Assembly (NCBI RefSeq): GCF_035594125.1
Contig: NC_087163.1
Location: forward strand, 11,938,001 to 12,002,000
Direction of reading: 5' to 3'
DNA length: 64,000 bases
DNA from: Scylla paramamosain
Taxonomy: Eukaryota; Arthropoda; Malacostraca; Decapoda; Portunidae
The notes under the pieces were generated by a model. The model saw only the letters and a list, made by a program, of their open reading frames with translations. It made no database searches and was not told where the DNA came from. This document shows, one piece after another, positions 25,868 through 37,815 of the stretch. The translations under genes and the position numbers were made by a program. The first letter of the stretch is position 1, and each line of letters starts with the position of its first letter.

Positions 25868-27365
25868 TTTTTTTCTAAATAAAGAGTGGGCTTTAGGTTT
25901 TTGGTACTTAACAAACTTAAAAACACTCATAATATACGTTTCTCTTAATGTCCTTTTGTTTCCCAAACATAAGGTTATTTTCATGTATTTAAGCGTTTTT
26001 ATAGATAACATGATCAAAAACACTCAAAATACATGTTTTTGGTAATTTCATTCTGTTTCTCCATAAAGTTTGTTTTGTATGCGTTTTAGCGGTTTAGTAT
26101 ATAAGGAGCTCAAAAATACTTAAAGGCAAGTTTTTGATAAAAATAGGTTTTATTCAAATGTAATGTGATTGCCCTGCTTTTTAGTGCTTTATTGGCTATC
26201 ATGCTCAAAAACACTCATAAGACATTTTTCTGGTAATGTCATTTTTTTCTCACATAAAGCTGGTTTCGTATGCAATTTGGTGTTTTGGTAACTAAAAATT
26301 TAAAAAGCTCTCAAAATACACGCATTTAGTAAGGTTGTTCTGTTTCTCAATTAGGAATGTTATTCATGAGTTTAAGCATTTTGGTGTCTAGGAGACTTCT
26401 CCATATCCAAAAGTTTTAGCGTTTTCTGCCTTTTGGTTCTTTTGAACTATAAAACACTCGGTATACACTTTTCTTGCAATGTCCTTTTATTTCCTAATAT
26501 AGAGTGCTTTGCATCAATTTTCGCGTTTTTTTTGTAGGTAACAAGCTCAAAAACACTCAAAATATACATTTTTGGTAATCTTTTTCTATTTTTTTTTTAT
26601 ATTGGTTGGTTTGCATCCGTTTTAGCGTTTTTCTACGTAAATCACTGAGAAGACACGTTTTCAGTAGTTTTGTTTTGGATTCCCATATAAAGTGAGTTAC
26701 TTATTTATTTATCGTTTTGGTGCCTAAAATTCTGAAAAACACTCAAAAGACAGATTTCTTTTAAGGTCGTTTAATTTCCTCATATAGGAGGCTTTGCATG
26801 CACTTTAGGGTTTGGTAGATAACAGTTAAAAAAAAAAAAGCTGAAATTAACTTTTTTGATAATATTCTTTTATCACATAATTGCCCTGAATTTTTCTAGA
26901 ATTTTGGGATGTCGGTACCTATGAATATGAATTACAAAAAAAAAAAAATCCTCTTTATTTTAATTTTTTAATTTTTTTTATTTTCTAAATAAAGAGTGTT
27001 ATTTGTGGGTTTAAGCTTTTTGGTACTTAAGGAACTTAAAAATACACTCATAATACACGTTTCTCATAATGTCCTTTTGGTTCCCAAACATAATGTTCTT
27101 TGCATGTACTTTAGCGTTTTTATAGATAACATGATCAAAAACAATCAAAATACATGTTTTTGTTAATGTTATTCTGTTTTTCCATAAAGTTTGTTTTGCA
27201 TGCGTTTTAGCGGTTTGGTATATAAGGAGTTAATAAACACTTAATGGCAAATTCTTCGTAAAAGTTGGTTTTATTCCCATGTAATGTGATCGTTCTGCTG
27301 TTTAGTGCTTTGTTGCATATCACGCTGAAAAACACTCAAAAGACACTTTTCTCGTAATGTCATTT
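25868..27365 (-). repeat. Inverted repeat II, right arm
   Basis: Mirror copy of about 23015-24503 across a spacer of about 1.36 kb. The first part also closely repeats 1800-2800 in direct orientation, sharing taacaaacttaaaa and ttatttatttatcg followed by cctaaaattctg, so this variant exists at least three times in the window. Confidence 0.85.
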
Positions 27366-27706
27366 CTTTCCCACATAAAGCTAGTTTCGCATGCAATTTG
27401 GGGTTCTGGTAACTAAGAATGTGAAAAACACTCAAAATACACCCATTTGGTAAGGTTCTGTTTCTGAATTCAGAGTGTTATTCATGAGTTTCAGCATTTT
27501 GGTATCTAAGAAACTTCTCCACATACACTAGTTTTTGCGTATTTTGCCTTGTGGTTCTTGTTAAACTATAAAATACTCATTATACACGTTTCTCGTAATC
27601 TCCATTTGTTTCTAAATATAGAGTGGATTGCATGCATTTTCGCGTTTTTTGTAGGTAAGAAGCTCAAAAACACTCAAAATATACCTTTTTGGTAATGTTA
27701 TTCTAT

Positions 27707-27810
27707 ATATATATAATGTCCTTTTGTTTCCCGATATAGAGAGATTTGCATCCATTTTCGCTCAAAAACACAAAAAAATACCTATTTGGTAATATTATTC
27801 TATTTCATGA
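27707..27810 (-). repeat. Extra B2-like monomer with short AT run
   Basis: After one B2 (aatataccttttt) the array reads tatatatatataatgtcc and then a second, poorer B2 copy (cgatatagagagatttgcat, then ctcaaaaacacaaaaaaata). This explains why this HOR unit is about one monomer longer than its neighbours. Confidence 0.75.
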
Positions 27811-28319
27811 TATTGGTTGATTTGCATTCTTTTTAGCGTTTTTCTACGTAAAACACTGAAAAGACACGTTTTCAGTAATTTTGTTTTGGATTCCCATACA
27901 GAGTGATTTCCATATTATTTATTGTTCTGGTGCATAACATACTGAAAAAAAGGCAAAAGACAGGTTTCAGGTAAAGTCGTTTAATTTCCCAATATAAGTG
28001 GCTCTACATGCACTTTAGGGTTTGGTACATAACGGTCTGAAAAAAAGCTAAAATTAACTTTTTTGATATTCTTTTTTCACATAATTTCCCTGAATTTTGC
28101 CAGAATTTTGGCATCTCGATACCTATGAAGATTAATAAGAAAAAAATAATTTTAAAAATGCTATTTTTTCATTTATTTATTTTTTCTCTATATAGTGTTA
28201 TTTGTGGGTTTAAGGTTTTTGGTATGTAAGGAACGTAAAAACACTCATAATACTCGTTTCTCGTAATGTCCTTTTGTTTCCTAAAGATAAGATTCTTTAC
28301 ATGTATTTAAGCGTTTTTA

Positions 28320-28370
28320 TAGGTAATATGATCAAAAACACTCAAAAAATACCTTTTTGGTTATGTTATT
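28320..28370 (-). repeat. B1/B2 hybrid monomer, half-unit exchange point
   Basis: Within one monomer the text begins as B1 (ataggtaatatgatcaaaaa) and ends as B2 (atacctttttgg, then attggttgg of A2). The unit therefore lacks A1, E1, D3 and C2. It is a footprint of unequal exchange between paralogous B monomers of the same HOR. Confidence 0.82.
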
Positions 28371-31300
28371 CTATTTCTTCATATTGGTTGGTTTCCATCC
28401 GTTTTATCGTTTTTCTACGTAAAACACAGAAAAGACACGTTTTCAGTAATTTTGTTTTGGATTCCCATATAGATTGACTTCTATGTTATTTATCGTTTTG
28501 ATGCCTAACATGCTGAAAAACACTCAAAAGTTAGGTTTCTTGTAAAGTCGTTTAATTTCCCCATATAGGTGGCTTTGCATACACTTTAGGGTTTGGTACA
28601 TAACAGTCCGAAAAAAAGCTAAAATTAATCTCTTTCATAATATTTTTTTTTCACGTAATTTTCCTGAATTTTGCCAGAATTTTGGCATCTCAGTGCCTAT
28701 GAAGATTAATAAAAAAAATGCTATTTTTTTATTATTTTATATTTTTTTTTATCTCTATAAAGAGTGTTATTTGTGGGTTTTAGCTTTTTGGTACTTAAGG
28801 AACTTATAAACACTCATAATATATATTCCTCGTAATGTCCTTTCATTCCCAAACATAGGGTTCTTTGCATGTATTTAAGCATTTTTATTAACAAGCTAAG
28901 ATAACAAGCTCAAAAACACTCAAAATACATGTTTTTGATAATGTTATTCTGTTTTTCCATAAAGTGTTTTGCATGGGTTTTAGCGTTTTGGTATGTAAGG
29001 AGCTCAAAAAAACTTAAAGGCAAGTTCTCGGTAAAAGTTGGTTATATTCCCATGTAATGTGATTGCCCTGCTTTTTAGTGCTTATTTGCCTAACACGCTG
29101 AAAAACACTAAAAAGACACTTTTCTAGTAATTTCTTTTTTTTTCCACAGTTTCGCATGTAATTTGGGATTGGACCACTAAGAATGTGAAAAAAAAACACT
29201 CAAAATACACTCATTTCCTAAAATTGTTCTGTTTCTCAATTAAGAGTGTTATTCATGAGTTTCAGCATTTTGGTGTCTAAGAAACTTCTCCATATATACG
29301 AGTTTTGCGTTTTTTGCCTTATGGTTCTTGAAAACTATTTAAACATTCATTATACAATTTTCTTGTCATATCCTTTTCTTTCCCAATATAGACTGCTTTG
29401 CATTCATTTTTGCGTTTTTTGTAGGTAACAAGCTCAAAAACACTCAACTTTTTTTGTAATGTTATTCTATTTCTTCATATTGGTTGGTTTGCATCCGTTT
29501 TAGCGTTCTATGCTAAAACTGAAAAGACACGTTTTCAGTAATACTGTTGAAATTGCTGAAAACACCCAAAGACACGTTTCTTGTAAAGTCGTGTAACTTA
29601 CCCATATAGGTGGGTTTGCATGCACTTCGTACATAACTCCGGAAAAAGCTAAAATTATTTATTTTTTTTTCACATAATTTCCCTGAAATTTCTCAGAATT
29701 TGGCATCTCGTTATCTATGAAGATGAATAACAAAAAAAATCTATTTTTTTTATTATTTTTTTTCTCTATAAAGAGTGTTATTTGTGGGTTTTAGATTTTT
29801 GGTACTTAAGGAACTTAAAAATACTCATAATACACGATTTTCGTAATGTCCTTTCGTTTCACAAACATAGGGTTCTTTGCATGTATTTAAGTGATTTTAT
29901 AGGTAACATGTTCAAAAACAATCAAAATACATGTTTTTGGTAATGTTATTCTGTTTCTCCATAAAGGTTGTTTTACATGCGTTTAGCCTTTTGGTATGTA
30001 AGGAGTTAAAAAACATTTAGAGGCAAGTTCTTCGTAAAATTTGTTTTTTTTCCAGTGTAATGTGATTGTTCTGCTTTTTAGTGTTTTTTTTTTTGCATAT
30101 AACGCTCAAAAACACTCAAAAGACACTTTTCTGGTAATGTCATTTTCTTACCACATAAAGCTAGTTTCGCATGTAATTTTGGATTTTTGTAACTAAGAAT
30201 GTGACAAACACTCAAAATACACACATTTGGTAAGGTAGTTCTGTTTTCCATTTAAAAGTGTTATTCATGAGTTTTAGCGTTTTGGTATGTAAGAAACTTC
30301 TCTATATACACGAGTTTTTGCGTTTTTTGCCTTGTGGTTCTTGTGAAACTATAAAACACTCATTATACACGTTTCTCGTAATGTCCTTTTGCTTCCCAAT
30401 ATAGAGTGCTTTCCATGCTTTTGCGCGTTTTTTTAGGTAAAAAGCTCAAAAACACTTTTTGGTAATGTTATTCTATTTCTTCATATTTGTTGGATTCCAT
30501 CCGTTTTAGCGTTTTTCTACTTAAAACATTAAAAAGACACGTTTTCAGTAATTTTGTTTTGGATTCACATATTGACTGACTTCCATATTATCTATCGTTT
30601 TGGTGCCTAACATGCTGAAAAACACTGAAAAGACAGCTTTCTGGTAAATTCGTTTAACTTCCTTATATAGGTGGCATGCACTTTAGAGTTTGGTACATAA
30701 AATCCGAAAAAGAGCTATAATTAACTTTTTTGATAATATTCTTTTTTCCACATAAATTCCCTGAATTTTGGGAGAATTTTGGCGTCTTGGTACTTATGAA
30801 AATCAATATAAGAAAAAAAGCTATTTTTATTTATTTATTTATTTTTTCTCTATACAGAGTGTTATTTGTGGGTTTTAACGTTTTGGTACTTAAGGAACTT
30901 AAAAACGGTCCTAATACACGTTTCTCGTAATGTCCTTTCGTATCCCAAACATAGGGTTCTTTGCATGTATTTAAGCGTTTTTTGTAGGTAACATGATAAA
31001 AAACACTTAAAACACATGTTTTTAGTAATGTTATTCTTCATATCCATAAATGATTTTTTCAATGTGTTTTAGCGTTTTGGTTTGTAAGGAGGTCAAAAAC
31101 ACTTCAAGGCAAGTTGTTGGTAAAAAGTTGGTTTTTATTCTCATGTAATGTGATTGCCCTCTTTTTTTTTGTGATTTATTGTCTAACACGCTCAAAAACA
31201 CTCAAAAGACACTTCTGGTAATGTCATTTTTTTTTAAACATAGTTTCGCGTGCTATTTGGGGTTTTGCTAACTATGAATGTGAAAAACACTCAAAATACA

Positions 31301-33393
31301 CGCATTTGGTAAGATTGATCTGTTTCTCAATTAATTCAAGAGTTTCAGCATTTTGGTATCTAAGAAACTTCTTTATGTAGACTAGTTTTTGCGTTTTTTG
31401 ACTTGTGGTTCTGGTGAACCACGAGTTCTTTTGCTCAAAAATAATTAGACACTCATAATACACTTTTATCGTAATGTCCTTTTGTTTCCCAATAGGGAGT
31501 GCTTTGCATCCATTTTCTCGTTTTTTGTAGGTAACAAGCTCAAAAACACTCAAAATGTTCCTTTTTGGTAATGTTATTTTATTTCTTCTTATTGGTTGGT
31601 TTGCATCCGTTTTAGCGTTTTTCTACGTAAAATACCGAAAAGACACGTTTTCAGTAATTTTGTTTTAGATTCCCATATAGAGTGACTTGCATATTATTTA
31701 CGGTTATGGTGGCTAAGAAGTTGAAAAACATAAGACAGTTTTCATGGCAAAGACGTTTAATTTCCCCATATAGGTGGCTTTGCATGCACTTTAAGGTTTC
31801 ATACATAACAATACGAAAAAAAAGCTAAAATTAAATTTTTTTGATAATTAACTCATAATTTCCTGAATTTTGCCCAAATTTTGGCATCTAGGTACCTGTG
31901 AAGATGAAAAAGAAAGAAAAAAATATCGTATTTTTTTTATTTATTTTTTCTCAATAAAGAGTGTTATTTGTGGCTTTTAGCTTTTTGGTAAATAATGATC
32001 TTAAAAACACTCGTAATACACGTTTCTCGCAATGTCCTTTCATTTCCCAAAATTAGGGTTCTTTGCATGTATTTAAGCGTTTTTATTGGTAACATGATCA
32101 AAAACACTCAAAATATATGTTTTTGGTAATGCTATTCTCTTTCTCCATAAAGTGTGTTTTGCATGCGTTTTAGCGTTTTGGTATCTAAGGAGCTCAAAAC
32201 ACTTAAAGGCAAGTTCTTGGTAAAAATTGATTTTATTGCCATGTAAAGTGATTCCCCTGCTTTTTAGTGCTTTATTGCCTATCACGCTCCTTAACACTCA
32301 AAAGACACTTTTCTGGTAATGTCATATTTTTCCCAAATAAAGCTGGTTTCGCATGCAATTTGGGATTTTGGTAACTAAGAATGTGAAAAGCAGTCAAAAT
32401 ACACGCATTTAGTAAAGTTGTTCTGTTTCTCAATTAAGAGTGTTATTCATGAGTTTCAGCATTTTTGTATATAAGAAAATTCTCCATATACACGAGTTTT
32501 TGCGTTTTTTGCCTTGTGGTTCTTTTGAACTATAAAACATTCATTATTCACTTTTCTCGGAATGTCCCTTTGTTTCCCAATATAGAGTGTTTTGTATCAA
32601 TTTTCGCGTTTTTTTTGTAGGTAACAAGATTAAAAACACTCAAAATATACCTTTTTGGTAAAGTTTTTCTACTTCTTGATATTGATTGGTTTGCATCCGT
32701 TTTAGCGTTTTTCTACGTAAAACAATGAGAAGACACGTTTTCAGTAATTTTGTTTTGGTTTACCATATAGAGTGAGTTCCTTATTATTTATCGTTTTGGT
32801 GCCTAACATGCTGAAAAAACACTCAAAACACAGAATTCTGGTAAGGTCGGTTAATTTCCTCATATGGGAGGCTTTGCATGCACTTTAGTGTTTGGTACAT
32901 AACAGTCCGAAAAAAAGATAATATCAACTGTTTTTGATAATATTCTCTTATCATATAATTGCCCTAATTTTTCCCAGAATTCTGGCATATCGGTACCTAC
33001 GAAGTTGAATAACAAAAAAAAAAATGAGAAAAGAAAATCCTTTTGTTTATTTATTTTTTATTTTTTTATTTTTTCTACATAACGAGTGTTATTTGTGGGT
33101 TTTAGCTTTTTAGTAGTCAAGGAACTTAAAAACACTCATAATTCACGTTTCTCGTAATGTCCTTGTTTCCCAAACATAAGGTTCTTTGCATGTATTTAAG
33201 CGTTTTTATAGATAACATTATCAAAAACACTCATAATACATGTTTTTGGAAATGTTATTCTGTTTCTCCATAAAGTTTGTTTTCCATGCGTTTTAGCGGT
33301 TTGCTATGTAAGGAGCTCAAAAACACATATTGGCAAAATCTTGGTAAAAGTTGGATTTATTCCCATGTAATGTGATTGCCCTGCTTTTTAGTG

Positions 33394-33417
33394 CATAATA
33401 ATAATACATAATAATAC
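33394..33417. repeat. Short AAT-type repeat at a deletion junction
   Basis: The E1 monomer breaks off after tttttagtgc and the text becomes cataataataatacataata before resuming in C1. The sequence after it matches 42091 onward almost exactly at an offset of about 8678. Confidence 0.75.
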
Positions 33418-34773
33418 ACGTTTCTCGTAATGTTCTTTCGTTTCCCAAACATAATGTTCTTTGCATGTATTTAAGCGTTTTTATAGATAACATGATCAAT
33501 AACACTCAAAATACATGTATTTGGTAATGTTATTCTGTTTCTCCATAAAATGTATTTTGCAAGCGTTTGAGCGTTTTGTTATGTAAGGAGCTCAAAAACA
33601 CTGAAGGGCAAGTTCTTGGTAAAATTTGGTTTTATTACCATGTAATGTGATTTCTCTGGCTTTTAGTGCTTTATTGCGTAACACGCTCAAAAGACACTGA
33701 AAAGACATGCAAAGCCTCCCATATGAGGAAATTGAAGACCTTACCAGAAATCTGTCTTTTGAGTGTTTTTCAGCATGTTAGGCACCAAACCGATAAATAA
33801 TAAGAAACTCACTCTATGTGGGAATCCAAAACAAAATTACTGAAAACGTGTCTTCTCAGTGTTTTACGTTGAAAAACGCTAAAACTGATAGAAACCAACC
33901 AATATCAAGAAGCAGCAAAACATTACCAAAAATTTATCTTTTGAGTGTTTTTGAGCTTTTTACCTACAAAAAAGCGCGAAAATAGATACAAAGCACTGTA
34001 TATTGGGAAACAAAGGGACATTGCGAGAAAGGTGTATCATGAATGTTTTATAGTTTAAAAAAAAACCACAAGGCAAAAAACGCAAAAACTCGTGTATATG
34101 GTGAAACTCATGAATAACACTCTTAATTGAGAAACAGAGTAACCTTACTAAATGCGTGTCAAAAACACTAAAAGACAAGTTTTTTCGTAAAAGTTAGTTT
34201 TATTCCTATGTAATGTGATTGCCTTGCTTTTTAGTGCTTTATTGCCTAACACGCTCAAAAACGTTGAAAGACACTTTCTTGGTAATGTCATTTTTTTTCC
34301 CAAATAAAGCTAGTTTCGCATGGAATTTATTGTTTTGGTAACTAAGAATGTAAAAAAAACACTCAAAATACACGCATTTTGTTCTGGTTGTTCTGTTTCT
34401 TGATTAAGAGTGTTATTCATGAGTTTCAGTATTTTCGTATCTTAGAAACTTCTCCATACAGTCGGGTTTTTGCGTTTTTTGCCTTGTAATTCTGGTGAAA
34501 CTATAAAACACTCATTATACACGTTTCTCGTTATGTCCTTTTTTTCCTTATATAGAGTTCTTTGGATCCATTTTCGCGTTTTTTTCATGTAACAAGAACA
34601 AAAACACACAAAATATACTTTTTTGGTAATGTTATTCTATTTCTTCATATTGGTTGGTTTGCATCCGTTTTAACGTTTTTCTACGAAAATCTTTTAAAAG
34701 ACACGTTTCCAGTAATTTTATTTTGGATTTCCATATAGAGTGACTTTCATATTATTTATCGTTTTGGTACCTA
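33413..34773 (-). repeat. Segmental duplication copy 1 (partner 42091-43475)
   Basis: Long stretches match 42091-43475 in direct orientation at an offset near 8678. Rare shared variants include ttgcaagcgtttgagcg, tttattaccatgtaatgtga and tttctctggcttttagtgc. The duplicate includes inverted island 4/5. Past about 34773 this copy jumps across the aggcaccaaaa-type junction while the partner continues. Confidence 0.87.
33706..34160 (+). repeat. Inverted island 4
   Basis: Plus monomers (D2 part, E2, A2, B2, C2, D3) within a minus array: the same island as at 9755, in the opposite orientation. Junctions read cactgaaaagacatgcaaag on entry and gcgtgtcaaaaacac on exit. It shares the C2 deletion (cgtgtatatggtgaaactc) with island 2. 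Confidence 0.88.
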
Positions 34774-35602
34774 ACATACTTTTTGGTGCCTTTTGCTTCC
34801 CAATATAGAATGCTTTCCATCCATTTTCGCGTTTTTTGTAGGTAACAATTTCAAAAACACTCAAAATATACCTTTTTGGTAATATTCTATTTCTTCATTT
34901 TGGTTGGTTTCCATCCGCTTTAGCGTTTTCTACGTAAAACACCGAAAAGACACGTTTTCAGTAATTTGTTTTGGATTCCCATATAGATTGACTTTCTTGG
35001 GTTTTATCGTGTTGGTTCCTAACGTGCTGAAAAACACTCATAAGACAGTTTTCTGGCAAAGATGTTTAATTTCCCCATATAGGTGCCTTTGCATGCACTT
35101 TATGAGTTTGGTACATAACAGTCCGAAAAAAAAGCTAAATTTAACATTTTTGATAATATTCTTATTTCATATAATTTCCTGAACTTTGCCCGAATTTTGG
35201 CACCTCGTTACCTGTGAAGATGAATAAGAATGAAAAAAAAAGTAGTATTTATTTATTTTTTTCTCAATAAAGAGTATAATTTGTGGCTTTTAGCTTTTTC
35301 GTACTTAATGAACTTAAAAACACTCATGATACACGTTTCTCGTAATGACCTTTCGTTTCCCAAAAATAGGGTACTTTGCATGTATTTAAGCGTTTTTATT
35401 GGTAACATGATCAAAAACACTCAAAATATATGTTTTTGGTAATGTTATTCTGCTTCACCATAAAGTGTATTTTGCATGCATTTTAGTGTTTTGGTATATA
35501 AGGAGCTCAAATACATTTAAAGGCAAGTTCTTGTTAAATTTTTTTTTTTTTCCAATGTAATGTGATTGCCCTGCTTTTTAGTGCTTTATTGCCTAACACG
35601 CT
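34161..35602 (-). repeat. Minus-oriented HOR segment after island 4
   Basis: Runs E1-like, D3, C2, B2, A2, then at about 34765-34795 crosses the junction catactttttggtgcc that is the inverse of those at 9115 and 14350. It continues B2, A2, E2, D2, X (landmark near 35210, mutated to gttacc), C1, B1, A1 and E1. It ends at gcctaacacgct, where divergent pentamer-type sequence begins. Confidence 0.88.
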
Positions 35603-37815
35603 TTGGAAGTTTTTAAATTTATAATGTACCAAAACGATAAAACATGCAAAACTCCTTTCATGCAGAAATATAAAAACTTTACCAAAAACGAGCATTTTGG
35701 GCGATTTTTAAGCTTGTTTTGTACAAAAGCGTCAAAATGCATACAAAATACCCTATATAAGAAAACGAAAAGACATTAAGAGAAACCAGTATTATGAGTT
35801 TTTTTTTTTTTTTTAGATTATTGGGTACTGAAACGATAAAACGCACAATTTGCCTTCTGTATGGAGAAAACGTGCATTTTAAGTGTATTTAGCTTTGTTA
35901 GGTATCAAAACGCCAAAATGCATGCAAAGCACCCGATATGGGGAAAATAAACGACATTTCCAGAAATATGTCTTTTGAGAGTTTATGAGTGTGTTAGGCA
36001 CAAAAAGCTCTTAAAAAGCATGGAAAGTGTCGTAAATGGGAAAACATTAAGTATGTTGAGGTACTTACATACCAAACCGCTAAAACGGTTGCAAAACACT
36101 CTTTATGGAGAAACTCAACAGCTTTACCAAAAACATGCATTTTGAGAGATTTTGTGCCTGTTATGTACAAAAACGATAAAATACATGCAAATAACCCTAA
36201 TATGGAAAAGAAAACATTAAAAGAAACGTATATTTTGAGTGGTATTGAGCTTCATAGGTACCAGAACACTAAAACGTATGAATAATACTCTATATGGAGA
36301 AACAGAACAAGATTAACCAACCCTTGTTTTAAGGCTTTTTTCACGTTATTAGGCGAAAATGCATGCAAAGCATACTATATGGGGAAAGGAAACATTTCCA
36401 GAAACATGTCCTTTCACTGTTTATGAGCATGTTAGGTGCCAAGAAACTAAAAAACAAGGAAAGCACCATATAGGAGAAAACAAAATATTACAAAAACTTT
36501 TAATTTCAGTGCTTATGAGCTACTTACATACAAAAACACTTAAACGCATCCAAAACACCTTGGAAAAACTGAATAACATTACCAAAAAAAAGCGTGTATT
36601 TTTAGTGTTTTGAGCTTGTTACGCAAAAAAAAAAAAAAGTAACCAACGACATTATGAGAAACTTATATAAAGAGCGTTTTTGAGCTTCTCAGGTACCAAA
36701 TCGCGAAATTGCATAAATGATATTCTCTTTAGAGAAAAACAACAATATTAAATACCAAAACGCTAAAAACCAACGAAAGCTTCCTATTTGGAAAAGCAAA
36801 ACATTACCAAAAGCGTGTCTTTTGAGAGTTTTTACAGCTACGTACGTACCAAAACGCTAAAATGCATGCAAATCACATTTTATGGAGAAACAGAATAACA
36901 TTACCAGAAATATGCATTTTGAGTTTTTTTTTTATCTTATGTATAAAAAAAAACAAAAATGCATGCAAAGTAACCTAAATGGCGATACGAAAAGAAATAA
37001 AAAGACACTTCATTTATCAGTGTTTTTGATATTCTTAGGTAGCAAAATGCACAAACGCATGTATAACATTATATATGAAGAAACAGAACATTACCGAAAC
37101 CGAATGTTTTGAGTGTTTTTTTCACATTGTTACGTAACAAAAACGCCAAAATGCATGAAAATAACTCAATATCGATAAAATAAATGACATTACGAGAAAG
37201 ATGCCATTAGTGTTTTTCAGCGTCTTAGGTACCAAACGCGAAAACTATTTAGTACCACTGTATATGGAGAAACAGAACATTACTAAAAACGTTTATTTTG
37301 TGTTTTTCACAATTTTATGTACCAAAACGTCAAAATGACTCCAGAGCACCATCTATGAGGAGATGAAACGATATTTCCAGAAACATGTCTTTTGAGTGTC
37401 GATTGTTGTTGTTAGGTACCAAAGTTATAAAAAAACATGGAAAGCTACCTATATGAAAGAACGTCAACGAAAAATTTATCTTTTGGGTATTTTCAGCTAT
37501 TTACGTACCATAACGCTGAGCTGTATGCAAAACACCCTTTATTATCATAAACATTTTTTTTTCTTTTTACTATATGTAAAAAGAAAAAAAATGTTTATGG
37601 TAATAAAGGGTGTTTTGCATACAGCAAACATAAATGCATGAAAAATACTTTGCATAAGGAAACGAAAAGACATTAGAAGAAACTTTTATAATAAGTGTTT
37701 TTTTTTTATTTCTTTGGTACCAAGACCTATTTGACGCATTGAAGAACAGTCTATATGGATAAGAGAACAAGATTACCAAAAATGTGCTTTTTGTGTGTTT
37801 TTCACATTGTTAGGT
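35603..37815 (+). repeat. Divergent pentamer-type block 1
   Basis: About 2.2 kb of plus-oriented monomers that do not follow the eleven-monomer order. They cycle through A, B, C, D, E types with much more point variation; for example the E landmark near catttccagaaa appears at about 35955 and 36390. Monomer X and the enlarged C2 are absent. It lies between two minus-oriented HOR arrays, so both edges are inversion junctions. Confidence 0.82.
37520..37625. repeat. Foldback hairpin, arms about 50 bp, 5-base loop
   Basis: Left arm 37520-37570 and right arm 37576-37625 are reverse complements apart from one mismatch (attatcat versus attaccat) and one base of difference in the T/A run. The centre is tatat. 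Each arm holds part of an A monomer (atgcaaaacaccctttat) and a pyrimidine-rich run. No mobile element is visible; template switching or foldback repair is the simplest explanation. Confidence 0.93.

Larger units (their letters stand above)
25831..33705 (-). repeat. Minus-oriented HOR array, about 7 units
   Basis: X landmarks lie at about 26914, 28118, 28692, 29710, 30788, 31891 and 32992. The 26914-28118 interval is about 95 bp too long because of an extra B2-like monomer at about 27707-27810. The 28118-28692 interval is about half a unit because B1 is joined to B2 near 28345. A deletion junction with taataataatacataataat lies at 33394-33417. Sequence at 33241-33390 resembles the very start of the window. 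Confidence 0.92.

Noticed and set aside
37520..37625. MITE or intrinsic terminator at the foldback
   Set aside because: The arms consist of satellite sequence with no target duplication or other copies seen in the window, and there is no gene for a terminator to serve.
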